DNA of 45,013 nucleotides, from positions 1 to 45,013 of the forward strand of contig JAGWNV010000001.1 of the NCBI GenBank assembly GCA_028872975.1. The letters are read 5' to 3'. This DNA comes from Acidobacteriota bacterium (GTDB taxonomy: Bacteria > Actinomycetota > Acidimicrobiia > Acidimicrobiales > UBA8190). The translations under genes and the position numbers were made by a program. The notes under the pieces are model-generated. The model ran no database searches. It was not told the DNA's origin and worked only from the letters and a program-made list of their open reading frames with translations. Below, one piece after another: positions 7,425 to 16,140 of the stretch (positions are counted from its first letter, which is position 1; every line of letters starts with the position of its first letter).

Positions 7425-7777
7425 GACACCCGGTGCAGCTCGAGCTCGTCCCCGCGCTGGAGCTTCCACCGCTCGAAGGCGCCCGCCTCGGCTTCGAGCA
7501 CCCACCGGCAGCGCCATCGCGGCAGGCTGAGGCGCCACGGCACCATCTGCACGGCGTCGAGCACCCGGAGGTCCTGGTCGAGGAAGGCCACGTCGATGGG
7601 GAACCGCATGAAGAGCGTGTGCACGGCCTTGGCCCGAGGGAGCACGAGGGCCCCCTCGTAGCCGGCGCGGCCCAGGAGCCCCCGCAGGCGCGCCGGGACC
7701 GACTCGGCGACCTCGGCGGCGGCCAGCACGTCACCGCCACGCAGCAGCCACAGCGGGGCGCCGTCGTCTCCGGGCAC
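7421..7777 (-). CDS. DUF192 family protein
   Basis: The 118-aa product matches the small DUF192 (UPF0127) family: RLRGLLGR near residue 30, GALVLPRAKAVHTLFMRFPIDVAFLD as the signature block, LDAVQMVPWR, then a beta-rich C-terminus with VLEAEAGAFE. Function is not established. Many members are secreted, but no signal peptide is evident here. GTG 7777 lies 2 nt after the ychF stop, and the stop overlaps rsmI, so it is part of the ychF-DUF192-rsmI operon. Confidence 0.85.
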   Translation of the reverse strand: MPGDDGAPLWLLRGGDVLAAAEVAESVPARLRGLLGRAGYEGALVLPRAKAVHTLFMRFPIDVAFLDQDLRVLDAVQMVPWRLSLPRWRCRWVLEAEAGAFERWKLQRGDELELHRVS

Positions 7778-7779
7778 CG

Positions 7780-8856
7780 CTACACGTTGAACCTGATCTC
7801 GAGGACGTCCCCGTCGGCGACGTGGTAGTCCTTGCCCTCGAGCCGGATCCGGCCCCCCGACTTGGCCGCCGTCCACGAGCCGCACTCGAGCAGCTCGTCC
7901 CAGTGGATCACCTCGGCGCGGATGAACCCCCGCTGGAGGTCGGAGTGGATGACCCCGGCGCACTCCGGGGCGGTGGCCCCGGCCCGGAAGCTCCAGGCCC
8001 GCGACTCCTTGTCCCCTGTGGTGAAGAAGATCCGCCGTCCCAGAAGCTCGTAGGCGGCCGCCGCCACCCGGGGGAGGGCGCCGGCGCCGAGGCCGAGTCC
8101 CTCGAGCAGCTCCTCGCGCTCGCCGGGAGCGAGCCGGGCCGCCTCGGCCTCGAGCTGCACGCAGACGGCGAGGGTCTCCCCGTGGCCGGCCAGCTCGCCG
8201 GCCACCGGGGCCGCCACCTCCGGCGCCGCCTCGAGCTGGTCCTCGCCCACGTTGACCACGGCCAGCACCGGCTTGTCGGTGAGGAGGAACAGCCCCCGGC
8301 GCAGGGCCCGCTCCTCGGGGTCGAGCCCGGCCCGGTACAGCGGCACCCCCGACTCCAAGGCGGCCTGGGCCTTCTCCATGGCGGCCACCTCGGCGGCGAG
8401 GCTCTTGTCCGCCCTGGCCGCCTTCCGGCGCTTGTCGAGCTGGGACTCCACCGTGGCGAGGTCGGCCAGGACGAGCTCGAGCTCGAGGGTGGCCAGGGCG
8501 CCGGCGGGGTCGGCCTCGCCGGGGACCTCGGGGTCGCCGAAGGCGCGGAGCACGAGGCACAGGGCGTCGACCTCCCGGATGCCGGCGAGGAATCGGTTGC
8601 CGAGGCCCTCCCCCGCCGACGACCCGGCCACGAGCCCGGCGATGTCGACCACCTCCACGCCGGCCCGCACCACCTTCTTGCTGGCGCTCATCTCGGCCAG
8701 GGCGTCGAGGCGGCCGTCGGGGATGGGCGCCACCGCCACCGAGGACTCGGTAGTGGTGAAGGGATGGGCCGCCACCGGGGCGCTGCCACCGGTGAGGGCG
8801 TTGAACAGGGAGCTCTTGCCGGCGTTGGGCAGCCCCACGAGGCCCAGACGCTCCAT
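7780..8856 (-). CDS. ychF: Redox-regulated ATPase YchF (Obg-like ATPase)
   Basis: P-loop ATPase of the Obg-related family that associates with ribosomes and the 26S/50S machinery and is linked to oxidative-stress responses. The 358-aa product (usual about 363) has G1 GLPNAGKSS (8-16), the HPFTT switch, G3 VDIAGLV, NVGE in place of NKxD, a helical coiled-coil insert (about 120-170), and the C-terminal TGS domain (FFTTGDKESRAW to VLEIRFNV). It is likely first gene of the operon continuing to ispE. ATG 8856 follows a GGTGGG ribosome-binding sequence. Confidence 0.95.
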   Translation of the reverse strand: MERLGLVGLPNAGKSSLFNALTGGSAPVAAHPFTTTESSVAVAPIPDGRLDALAEMSASKKVVRAGVEVVDIAGLVAGSSAGEGLGNRFLAGIREVDALCLVLRAFGDPEVPGEADPAGALATLELELVLADLATVESQLDKRRKAARADKSLAAEVAAMEKAQAALESGVPLYRAGLDPEERALRRGLFLLTDKPVLAVVNVGEDQLEAAPEVAAPVAGELAGHGETLAVCVQLEAEAARLAPGEREELLEGLGLGAGALPRVAAAAYELLGRRIFFTTGDKESRAWSFRAGATAPECAGVIHSDLQRGFIRAEVIHWDELLECGSWTAAKSGGRIRLEGKDYHVADGDVLEIRFNV

Positions 8857-8915
8857 CCCACCGACGCTACTCGCCGGTCCCGGGGCGGCCGTCTCGGGGC
8901 CCCCGCCCGACCCGC

Positions 8916-8921
8916 TAGCGT
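8916..8921 (+). promoter_or_regulatory. -10 element of the bL37 gene
   Basis: TAGCGT lies exactly 8 nt before the ATG at 8930, predicting a leaderless transcript. No convincing -35 is visible. Confidence 0.45.
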
Positions 8922-8929
8922 CGTGGCCC

Positions 8930-9013
8930 ATGTCGAAGCGGACCGTGAAGCGCAAGAACCGCTCCAAGAAGAAGGCCAACCACGGGAAGCGGCCCAACGC
9001 CGGCCGCGGCTGA
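8930..9013 (+). CDS. Large ribosomal subunit protein bL37
   Basis: A 27-residue highly basic peptide: MSKRTVKRKNRSKKKANHGK then RPNAGRG. The KANHGKRPN block matches the 24-residue bL37 found bound to 23S rRNA in mycobacterial ribosome structures (from memory, not searched). It is divergent from ychF. Too short for most gene callers, but the conserved end, the -10 element 8 nt upstream and a small hairpin after the stop (9014-9018 with 9025-9029) support it. A three-residue C-terminal extension relative to the mycobacterial form is possible. Confidence 0.78.
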   Translation: MSKRTVKRKNRSKKKANHGKRPNAGRG

Positions 9014-9064
9014 TCCCCTCGTCGGGGGAGGGCCGCCGCCCGCCTGAGGGCGCGCCGGCCGGAG

Positions 9065-9925
9065 TCAGCCGGCGGCGGCGAGTCCCCGGCGCTCGAGGAT
9101 CGGCACCAGGACCGAGGGCAGGTCGGTGATGATCCCGTCGACCCCGAGGTCGACGAGGCGCGCCATGGCCTCGGGGTCGTTGACCGTCCAGACGTGGACG
9201 GCCACCCCGGCACCGTGGGCGGCCGCCACCACCTCGCCGTCGACGACCGCCACGCCCTGGTAGGCCTCGGGCACCTGGAGCGCCACGTGTCGGTGGGCGG
9301 GCGGCGCCTGACCCTGGCGGACGGCCCGGACGAAGCCGGCCGTGGCCAGGGTGCCGGCCGAGGTGGCGATCTCGGGGGCGAGGCGGGCGAAGGCCTCGGT
9401 GGCGGCGTCCAGGAACGAGGCGACGATGACCCGTTCGGTGTGCCCGTGGCGGCGCAGCTCGGCGGCGAGGAGGTCCTCGTAGGGCTCGACGGCGGGTGCG
9501 GTCTGCTTGATGTCGAGGTTCACCGCCACCTGCGGGTGGTCGTCGAGGACCTCGAGCACCTCGGCCAGGGTGGCCACGGCGAAGGCCCGGTCGGCGGGGC
9601 CCCGGCCCCGGTACGGGTAGGCACCCGGATCGAGCCCGGGGGTGACGTCGGCGCCGGGCGCGAACCAGAAGGCGTTGTCGAGCCGCCGCAGCTCCTCCAA
9701 GGTGAGCTCGTTGATCGACCCCGTCCCGTCGGTGGTCCGGTCGACGGTGGCGTCGTGGCAGACCACGAGCCGCCTGTCGGCGGTGGCGTGCACGTCGAGC
9801 TCGATGCCCGTCGCCCCCTTCTCGAGGGCCCGGCCGATGGCGAACAGGGTGGAGGAGGGGGCCTCCCAGGCCCCGCCCTGGTGGGCGTAGGCGACGACCC
9901 GGCGCCCCAGCCAGGGGTTCGTCAC
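9065..9925 (-). CDS. Glycerophosphodiester phosphodiesterase
   Basis: TIM-barrel GDPD family enzyme hydrolysing glycerophosphodiesters to glycerol-3-phosphate and an alcohol. The 286-aa product shows the N-terminal AHQGG with His15 (usual HRG), Glu21, the metal ligands ELD (42-44), catalytic CHD (56-58), DRTTDGTG, NLDIKQ, and the C-terminal VHVWTVND and GVDGIITDLP blocks. No signal peptide is visible, so it is likely cytosolic. GTG 9925 overlaps the stop of the PfkB kinase (GTGA), and the two form an operon. Confidence 0.92.
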   Translation of the reverse strand: MTNPWLGRRVVAYAHQGGAWEAPSSTLFAIGRALEKGATGIELDVHATADRRLVVCHDATVDRTTDGTGSINELTLEELRRLDNAFWFAPGADVTPGLDPGAYPYRGRGPADRAFAVATLAEVLEVLDDHPQVAVNLDIKQTAPAVEPYEDLLAAELRRHGHTERVIVASFLDAATEAFARLAPEIATSAGTLATAGFVRAVRQGQAPPAHRHVALQVPEAYQGVAVVDGEVVAAAHGAGVAVHVWTVNDPEAMARLVDLGVDGIITDLPSVLVPILERRGLAAAG

Positions 9926-10962
9926 CGCAGGCCGGTCACCGCCAGGCCGGCCGCCCGGGCGAGGGCCCGGAGGTCGGCCTGGGGTCGGGCGCCGAGGTGG
10001 GAGATGACCTCCGCCGCGCACAGCCCGCCGAGCCGGGCGGCCCGCTCGGGACGCTCCCCGTGGGTGAGCCCGTAGAGGAACCCCGCCGCGTAGAGGTCCC
10101 CGGCCCCGGTGGTGTCGACGACGGCCTCCACCGCCTCGGCGGCCACTTCGGTCACCCCGTCGGGCGCCACTACCACCGACCCCGCCGCCCCCCGGGTCAC
10201 GGCGCACAGCAGTCCCGTCTCGGCGCAGGCTTCGACGGCGCCCCCGAGATCGGCGGCGCCGAAGAGCAGCCGGACCTCCTCCTCGTTGGCGAAGAGGACG
10301 TCGACCTCGCCGTGGAGCAGCGACAGGAACTCCCGCCGGTGCCGTTCGACGCAGAAGGGGTCCGACAGGCTGAGGGCCACGAGGGCCTCGTGTCCGTGGG
10401 CGATCTCGGTGGCCCGCCGGATGGCCGCCTTGGCCGGGCCGAGGTCCCACAGGTAGCCCTCGACGTAGACCACCTGCGCCCTGGCCAGGAGCGCCTCGTC
10501 GACGTCCCCGGGCCCCAGCGTGGAGGCGACCCCGAGATGGGTGGCCATGGTGCGCTCGCCGTCGGGCGTGACGAAGACGAGGCAACGGCCGGTGGCGGCG
10601 TCCTCCCCGCCCTGGGCGAGGGGCCGGGCCCGCGTGGCGAGGGTGACGCCGACGGCGGTGAGGTCGTGGACGAACACCTCGCCCAGCTCGTCGTCGGCGA
10701 CGGTCCCGATGAACCCGGCCGTGCCGCCGAGGGCCGTCACCCCGGCCACGGTGTTGGCCGCCGAGCCACCCGACACCTCGGTACCAGGGCCCATGGTGGC
10801 GTACAACGCCGCCGCCCGGTCCAGGTCGACCAGGGCCATCGTCCCCTTGGTGAGCCCGGCGCCGGCCACCGCCTCCTCCTCGGCGTGGGCGAGCACGTCG
10901 ACGAGCGCGGAGCCGAGGGCCACGACGTCGATCGGCTCCCCGGGGGCATCGGTCGCCGGCAC
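9922..10962 (-). CDS. PfkB-family sugar/nucleoside kinase (adenosine-kinase-like)
   Basis: Ribokinase-fold kinase of 346 aa. Visible motifs are VALGSALVD (N-terminal strand), SGGSAANTVAG (PfkB signature 1), VTRGAAG, and DTTGAGDLYAAGF (signature 2 with the catalytic Asp in GAGD). The SGGSAANT form is common in adenosine-kinase-like and other nucleoside or sugar kinases, so the exact substrate is unknown. The start GTG 10962 lies 8 nt after a TAGGGT hexamer, indicating a leaderless transcript. The longer frame to 11031 has no homology and would run through the divergent promoter region. Confidence 0.88.
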   Translation of the reverse strand: MPATDAPGEPIDVVALGSALVDVLAHAEEEAVAGAGLTKGTMALVDLDRAAALYATMGPGTEVSGGSAANTVAGVTALGGTAGFIGTVADDELGEVFVHDLTAVGVTLATRARPLAQGGEDAATGRCLVFVTPDGERTMATHLGVASTLGPGDVDEALLARAQVVYVEGYLWDLGPAKAAIRRATEIAHGHEALVALSLSDPFCVERHRREFLSLLHGEVDVLFANEEEVRLLFGAADLGGAVEACAETGLLCAVTRGAAGSVVVAPDGVTEVAAEAVEAVVDTTGAGDLYAAGFLYGLTHGERPERAARLGGLCAAEVISHLGARPQADLRALARAAGLAVTGLR

Positions 10963-11009
10963 GGGGCCCGACCCTAGTGGCACGGGCGACGAAGTAGCCT
11001 GCCCCCGGA
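10963..11009. promoter_or_regulatory. Divergent leaderless promoters (PfkB kinase / aminopeptidase)
   Basis: Two -10 hexamers in opposite orientation: TAGGGT on the minus strand (10976-10971), 8 nt before the kinase GTG, and TAGCCT on the plus strand (10995-11000), 9 nt before the aminopeptidase ATG. No clear -35 boxes. Confidence 0.5.
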
Positions 11010-13628
11010 ATGACGGCCGGCGAGCACGCAACAGACCCTTCGGCGCGCCACCGCCTCCCCTACGACGTGAGCCCCCGGCGCTACGAGCTGCGCCTGGCGC
11101 CCGACGTCGACGCCGGCACCTTCGACGGGGAGGTCCGCATCGAGGCCCACGCCGAGCGCCCGGTGCAGCGCATCGTCCTCCACGCCCTCGACCTCACCGT
11201 CACCGCCGCCCGGGTGGTGACGAGCGGGAGCGAGGCCCTCGACGCCGAGACCGCTCCCGATCCCGACCACGCCGATCGCGTCGTCCTCGAGCTCCCCCAA
11301 CCGGTGGAGGCAGGGGACCTCCGCATCGATATGTCGTTCCGGGGGTCGTTCTCCGAGCAGCTCTGCGGGCTCTACCGCTCGACCTGGGTGGACGACGCCG
11401 GCCGAAGCCGCGCCCTCGCCCTCACCCAGTTCGAGGCCACCGACGCCCGGCGCGCCTTCCCCTGCTTCGACGAGCCCGACCGCAAGGCGTCCTTCGCCGT
11501 CACCGTCGACGTCCCCGCCGGGATGGACGCCGTCTCCAACGGCCCCGAGGTGTCGCGCCAGGACCTGGGCGGGGGCCGGACGCGGGTGCGCTTCGCCGAG
11601 ACCATCCCCATGTCGACCTACCTCGTCGCCCTCGTGGTGGGCCCCATCGAGTGCAGCGACCCGGTGGACGTCGACGGCGTGCCGGTGCGGGTCGTCCACG
11701 TGCCGGGCCGGGCCGGCCTCACCTCCTTCGCCCTCGAGGTGGCCGCCCACGCCCTGCGGTACTACGCCGAGTGGTTCGGCCTCCCCTACCCGGGCGAGAA
11801 GCTCGACCTCGTGGCCGTGCCCGACTTCGCCTTCGGGGCCATGGAGAACCTCGGGTGCGTGGTCTTCCGGGAGACGACCCTCCTCGTCGACCCCGGCCGC
11901 TCCTCCCGGCTCGAGCTCGAGCGGGTGGCCGACGTCGTCTCCCACGAGATCGCCCACATGTGGTTCGGGGACCTCGTCACCATGAAGTGGTGGAACGGCA
12001 TCTGGCTCAACGAGGCCTTCGCCACCTTGATGGAGCTCTTCGGCGTGGACCACTTCCGCGCCGACTGGGAGCGCTGGGTGAGCTTCGGCTCCGAGCGCGA
12101 CGCGGCCATGGCCACCGACGCCCTGCACACCACCCGCCCCGTCGAATACCCGGTGGGGCCGCCCGAAGAGGCCCAGGGCATGTTCGACGTCCTCACCTAC
12201 CAGAAGGGCGGCGGCGTCCTGCGCATGCTCGAGCGCTACCTGGGCGAGGACCGGTTCCGGGCCGGCATCCGCCGCTACCTCGCCGACCACCGGCTGTCGA
12301 ACACCGACACCGCCGACCTGTGGGACGCCATCGAGGCGGCGACCGGGGAGCCGGTGCGCCGGATCATGGACAGCTGGATCCTCCACGGCGGCTTCCCCCT
12401 CGTCTCGGTGTCACGGCGCGACGACGAGCTCACATTGCACCAGGAGCCGTTCTCCTACGCGACGGCCCGCGGGGAGAGCGCCATCGGGCACCGCTGGTCG
12501 GTGCCGATCCTCCTCCGCAGCCTCGACGGCGCCGGGACCACGGCCTCGAGGGTCCTCCTCGAGGAGGATGCCGTCACCGTGCCCGCCCCCGGTCCCGGCG
12601 CGGCGGTGGTGAACGCCGGGGGCTCGGGCTTCTACCGGGTCCGCTACGACGACGACTCCCGCCGGCGGCTCCTCGGAGCCCTCGACCAGCTCGACACCCT
12701 CGAGCGCTACAACCTCGTCTCCGACACCTGGGCCGCGGTGGTGGCGGGCCGGGTGGGCCTCGACGGGTTCCTCGAGGTGGCCGAGGCGCTGCGCGGCGAG
12801 GACCAGCCCGAGCTGTGGCGCCCCGTCACCGGCGCCCTCGGCTTCTTCGACCACGTCGCTGGCGACGGGGACCGCCCGGTGGTGGCCGGCTACGCCCGGG
12901 CCCTCCTCGCCGACACCGTCGAGGCCCTGGGCTGGGACCGCCGCTCCGGGGACCCCGAGCGGATCGCCACCCTGCGCGCCGACCTGTTGCGGGCCCTGGG
13001 CACCGTGGGCGCCGACCCCGAGGTCCGCCGGACGGCCATGGCCCGGCACGCCGCCTTCCTGGCCGGCGACGACACCGCCCTCGACCCCGACCTCGCCCCC
13101 GCCGTGGCCGCCGTGGTGGCCAGGGCCGGCGGCCCCGCCGAGTTCGACGCCTTCCTGGCCCGCCACCGCAAGCCGGCCACGCCCCAGGAGGGCGTCCGCT
13201 ACCTCATGGCCCTGGCCGGCTTCGAGGACCCCGCCCTCGGCGAGCGCGCCTACGCCGTCGCCACCACCGAGGCCCGCACCCAGGACGGCCCCTTCCTCCT
13301 CCAACTGCTCCTCTCCAGCCGGGCCCACGGCCCCGCCACCTGGACCCGGCTGGCGGCCGACTGGGAGTCGCTCGTGGGCCGGTTCCCGCCCAACGTCTTC
13401 ACCCGCATGCTCGAGGGCGTGAAGCTGCTCTGCAGGGATCCCGGCCTCGTCGACGAGGTCGGCCGGTTCGTCGCCGCCCATCCCCTCCCCACCGGCCAGC
13501 GCACCGTGGAGCAGTCCCTCGAGCGCCAGCGGGTGAACCTCGCCCTCGCCGGCAGGCTGGACGGTGCCCTCGTCCCCGCCCTCTCGGCCGGTGCCGACCG
13601 CCTGGCCCCGGGCGCCGGCAGCGCCTGA
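11010..13628 (+). CDS. pepN: M1 family aminopeptidase (PepN type)
   Basis: Zinc aminopeptidase removing N-terminal residues from peptides in the cytosol. The 872-aa product has the full M1 architecture: N-terminal beta-saddle (1-220, including FEATDARRAFPCFDEPDRK at 141-159), thermolysin-like catalytic domain with GAMEN (276-280) and HEIAH (312-316) followed 18 residues on by the zinc-ligand Glu335 in WLNEAFA, and the C-terminal ERAP1-like helical domain (about 540-860). Length is typical. ATG 11010 is supported by the -10 hexamer 9 nt upstream and by the gene being divergent from the PfkB kinase. Confidence 0.96.
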   Translation: MTAGEHATDPSARHRLPYDVSPRRYELRLAPDVDAGTFDGEVRIEAHAERPVQRIVLHALDLTVTAARVVTSGSEALDAETAPDPDHADRVVLELPQPVEAGDLRIDMSFRGSFSEQLCGLYRSTWVDDAGRSRALALTQFEATDARRAFPCFDEPDRKASFAVTVDVPAGMDAVSNGPEVSRQDLGGGRTRVRFAETIPMSTYLVALVVGPIECSDPVDVDGVPVRVVHVPGRAGLTSFALEVAAHALRYYAEWFGLPYPGEKLDLVAVPDFAFGAMENLGCVVFRETTLLVDPGRSSRLELERVADVVSHEIAHMWFGDLVTMKWWNGIWLNEAFATLMELFGVDHFRADWERWVSFGSERDAAMATDALHTTRPVEYPVGPPEEAQGMFDVLTYQKGGGVLRMLERYLGEDRFRAGIRRYLADHRLSNTDTADLWDAIEAATGEPVRRIMDSWILHGGFPLVSVSRRDDELTLHQEPFSYATARGESAIGHRWSVPILLRSLDGAGTTASRVLLEEDAVTVPAPGPGAAVVNAGGSGFYRVRYDDDSRRRLLGALDQLDTLERYNLVSDTWAAVVAGRVGLDGFLEVAEALRGEDQPELWRPVTGALGFFDHVAGDGDRPVVAGYARALLADTVEALGWDRRSGDPERIATLRADLLRALGTVGADPEVRRTAMARHAAFLAGDDTALDPDLAPAVAAVVARAGGPAEFDAFLARHRKPATPQEGVRYLMALAGFEDPALGERAYAVATTEARTQDGPFLLQLLLSSRAHGPATWTRLAADWESLVGRFPPNVFTRMLEGVKLLCRDPGLVDEVGRFVAAHPLPTGQRTVEQSLERQRVNLALAGRLDGALVPALSAGADRLAPGAGSA

Positions 13629-13653
13629 CCGGCGTCGGCCCGACGACCACCCG

Positions 13654-14313
13654 ATGACCGCTGGCCGGCGCCAGGAGCTCTTCGCCCAGGCGCGCGCCAC
13701 CAAGGGCTTCATGCCCGACGACGAGGGGGCCGCCCTCTTCGAGGCGGCGGCCCGCGCCGGGCGGAGCGCCCCGGGGGCGGTCCTCGTCGAGATCGGCGCC
13801 TGGTGCGGCAAGTCCACGATCTACCTGGGAGCCGCCGCCCTCGAGACCGGCGCCGTGCTCTTCAGCGTCGACCACCATCACGGTTCGGAGGAGAACCAGG
13901 CCGGCTGGGACCACCACGACCACGAGGTGGTCGACCCCCGAAGCGGCCGCATCGACACCCTCCCCTTCTGGCGCCGGGCCGTGGACGGCGCCGGCCTCGG
14001 CCACTGCGTGGTCGGGATGGTGGGCGACTCGTCCACCATCGCCTCCCGGTGGTGCACGCCGCTGCAGTTCTGCTTCGTCGACGGCGGCCACGGCGCCGAG
14101 CCGGCCTGGGCCGACTATCGGGGATGGGCGCCCAAGGTGGCCGAGGGGGGGTGGCTCGCCATCCACGACGTCTTCCCCGACCCCGCCGACGGCGGCCGCC
14201 CGCCCTACGAGATCTTCTGCGCCGCCCTCGACAGCGGGGAGTTCGCCGAGGACGGCGGCTGGGGGTCCCTCCGGGTGCTCAGGAGGGTGGCGCCGCCCGC
14301 CGGGGCTCGGTGA
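13654..14313 (+). CDS. Class I SAM-dependent methyltransferase (Methyltransf_24-like)
   Basis: A 219-aa Rossmann-fold protein. VLVEIGAWCGKST (about 44-56) is the SAM-binding loop; VDHHHGSEEN follows strand 2; FCFVDGGHGAEPAWADY and GGWLAIHDVFP are typical of the Methyltransf_24 / class-I O-methyltransferase-like group. The substrate is unknown. It starts 25 nt after the aminopeptidase stop, and its last 35 bp overlap the 3' end of the convergent toroid gene, which may be its functional partner in a glycan cluster. Confidence 0.78.
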   Translation: MTAGRRQELFAQARATKGFMPDDEGAALFEAAARAGRSAPGAVLVEIGAWCGKSTIYLGAAALETGAVLFSVDHHHGSEENQAGWDHHDHEVVDPRSGRIDTLPFWRRAVDGAGLGHCVVGMVGDSSTIASRWCTPLQFCFVDGGHGAEPAWADYRGWAPKVAEGGWLAIHDVFPDPADGGRPPYEIFCAALDSGEFAEDGGWGSLRVLRRVAPPAGAR

Positions 14314-15430
14314 GGTCGAGCTCGGCCGGGAGCAGCTCCCCGCGGAACAGCCCCGCCGCCGGTGTGGCGTCGGACAGGGCGTCGGCGGCGAGGACGATGG
14401 CCGCCGCCGTGTAGGTGGTCCGCTCGCCGTGCGGGAAGGTCGTCTCCTCCGGGTAGACGAGCCCGGTCAGGTACGACCCGTCCTCGCACCGGTGGGCCTG
14501 CGCCCACGACAGCAGGTCCCGGGCCCGGGCCCGGCGCCCCAGGGAGTCGAGGGCGAGGGCGCACTCGGCCGTCTCGGCGGCGGTCACCCAGGGGCCAGTG
14601 GAGACGCAGCGGACGCCGAGGCCTTCCATCACGAAGGTGTCCCACCAGCTGTCGATCCGGTCGTGGGCCGCCCTGTCGCGCAGCGCCCCGCTCAGCACCG
14701 GGTAGTACCAGTCCATGGCGAACTCGGCCTTGGGCTCGAAGACATGGGGGGTGTGGGCCACGGCGTGCTCTAGGCGGCCGGCGGCGAGCTCCCACTCGGG
14801 TCGCTCGTCGCCCAGCGTCTCGGCGCAGGCCACGGCGCACCGGATGGCGTGGTAGATCGAGCACGACCCGGTGAGCAGCGGATAGCGCCCTGCCCTGCCG
14901 TCGGGGTCGACCGACCAGAGGATGGCGCCGTCGCTCTGCTGCCAGCGCAGCACGAAGGCGACGGCCCGCTCCACGGTGGGCCAGATCTCCTCGAGGGCGT
15001 CGAGGTCGCCGGTGATCCGGTAGTGGTGCCAGGCGCCGGTGGCGACGTAGGCGCACACGTTGGTGTCGAGCCGGGGGTCCTTCACGCCCGAGCCGGGCAG
15101 GTAGTAGTTGAACCACGACCCGTCGCCGAGCTGGGTCTCGGCCAGCCACCGGTAGGCCCGCCGGGACTCCTCGTAGAGGCCTCCCACGGTGAGGGCCATG
15201 GCCGACTCGACGTGGTTCCAGGGGTCGCAGTGGCCGCCCTCGAACCACGGGATCATGCCGTCGGGCCGCTGCACCGCCGCGATCGACCGGGCCGTGGACA
15301 GCACCTCGCCGGCGTCGATCACCCCGGGCACGTCGGGCAGGGGCACCTCGCCGCCCCGGGCGGCCGGGACGGTGACGGGCCGGGCCCCTCCGGGCGCCGA
15401 CGCGGTGAGGGCCTCGTCGACGGGCTTCAC
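14279..15430 (-). CDS. Alpha/alpha-toroid protein (six-hairpin glycosidase/prenyltransferase-like)
   Basis: A 383-aa soluble protein rich in Trp and Tyr with repeated helical hairpins, as in (alpha/alpha)6-barrel glycosidases and squalene-cyclase/prenyltransferase-repeat proteins. Landmarks are RPDGMIPWFEGGHCDPWNHVE near residue 60, QLGDGSWFNYYLP, DTNVCAYVATGAWHHY, WQQSDGAILWSVDPDG and STGPWVTAAETA. These W-G-x-W and acidic patches resemble glycan-binding catalytic centres, but I cannot identify a catalytic pair. GTG 15430 overlaps the methyltransferase stop (GTGA), and it is the last gene of the GT4-methyltransferase-toroid operon. Automatic annotation often calls such proteins prenyltransferases. 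Confidence 0.65.
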   Translation of the reverse strand: MKPVDEALTASAPGGARPVTVPAARGGEVPLPDVPGVIDAGEVLSTARSIAAVQRPDGMIPWFEGGHCDPWNHVESAMALTVGGLYEESRRAYRWLAETQLGDGSWFNYYLPGSGVKDPRLDTNVCAYVATGAWHHYRITGDLDALEEIWPTVERAVAFVLRWQQSDGAILWSVDPDGRAGRYPLLTGSCSIYHAIRCAVACAETLGDERPEWELAAGRLEHAVAHTPHVFEPKAEFAMDWYYPVLSGALRDRAAHDRIDSWWDTFVMEGLGVRCVSTGPWVTAAETAECALALDSLGRRARARDLLSWAQAHRCEDGSYLTGLVYPEETTFPHGERTTYTAAAIVLAADALSDATPAAGLFRGELLPAELDLTEPRRAAPPS

Positions 15431-16140
15431 GCCGGGCGCTCCAGGTAGACGACGAGGCTCTTGCCGAGCAGGGGGTTGAGGAGCCGCTCGGTCACCCGGG
15501 TGAGCCGGGGTGCCTTCACGATGTCCCAGACGAGCACCCGGTGGTAGGCCCGCACGAGCACGTGGTCCGACCGCCGGGGGCCCACCCAGCACCGCAGCCA
15601 CCAGTAGGGCGAGTGCAGGGCGTGGGCGTGGTGGCTGCCCACAGGACGCAGCCCCACCCGCCGGAGGCGGCCCAGGAGGGCCGAGCGGCGGTAGATCCGC
15701 ACGTGGCCGCCGGGCACGTCGTGGTACTCGCGAGACAGCGCCCAGTTGACGGCCTCGGGGCCGGCCCGGGGCACCGTCACCGCCATGGTGCCGCCCGGCC
15801 GCAACACCCTGGCCAGCTCGGCCATGGCGGCGGCGTCGTCGGGGATGTGCTCGAGGACCTCGGCGGCGATCACCCGGTCGAAGGCGCCGTCGGGGAACGG
15901 GAGCCGCAGGGCGTCGCCCTGGACGGCACCGGCGCCCTCGGGGGCGGGGAGCTCGCCGGCGTCCACCATGGCCCCGATGGTGTCGCGCACCTGGGCGACC
16001 TCCTCGGCGCCGGCGTCGAGGGCCACCACCCGGGCCCCGAGCCTGGCCGCCTGGAAGGCGTGGCGGCCGGCCCCGCAGCCGAGGTCGAGGAGCCGCTCGC
16101 CGCTCGAGACGCCGAGCCGGTGGTAGTCGACGGTCAGCAC
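15427..16140 (-). CDS. Class I SAM-dependent methyltransferase (UbiE/Methyltransf_11-like)
   Basis: A 237-aa product with RLLDLGCGAGRHAF (motif I), VVALDAGAEEV, GDALRLPFPDGAFDRVIAAEVLEHIPD (motifs II-III) and a C-terminal region rich in aromatic and basic residues (SPYWWLRCW). The frame upstream of GTG 16140 is open but has no homology. GTG 16140 overlaps the GT4 stop by 7 nt, which fixes the start. It sits between a glycosyltransferase and the toroid protein, so methylation of a sugar or glycolipid product is a reasonable inference. Confidence 0.85.
   Translation of the reverse strand: MLTVDYHRLGVSSGERLLDLGCGAGRHAFQAARLGARVVALDAGAEEVAQVRDTIGAMVDAGELPAPEGAGAVQGDALRLPFPDGAFDRVIAAEVLEHIPDDAAAMAELARVLRPGGTMAVTVPRAGPEAVNWALSREYHDVPGGHVRIYRRSALLGRLRRVGLRPVGSHHAHALHSPYWWLRCWVGPRRSDHVLVRAYHRVLVWDIVKAPRLTRVTERLLNPLLGKSLVVYLERPA

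Noticed and set aside
12411..13817. Long minus-strand frame opposite the aminopeptidase
   Set aside because: Antisense shadow of a gene with complete M1 motifs.
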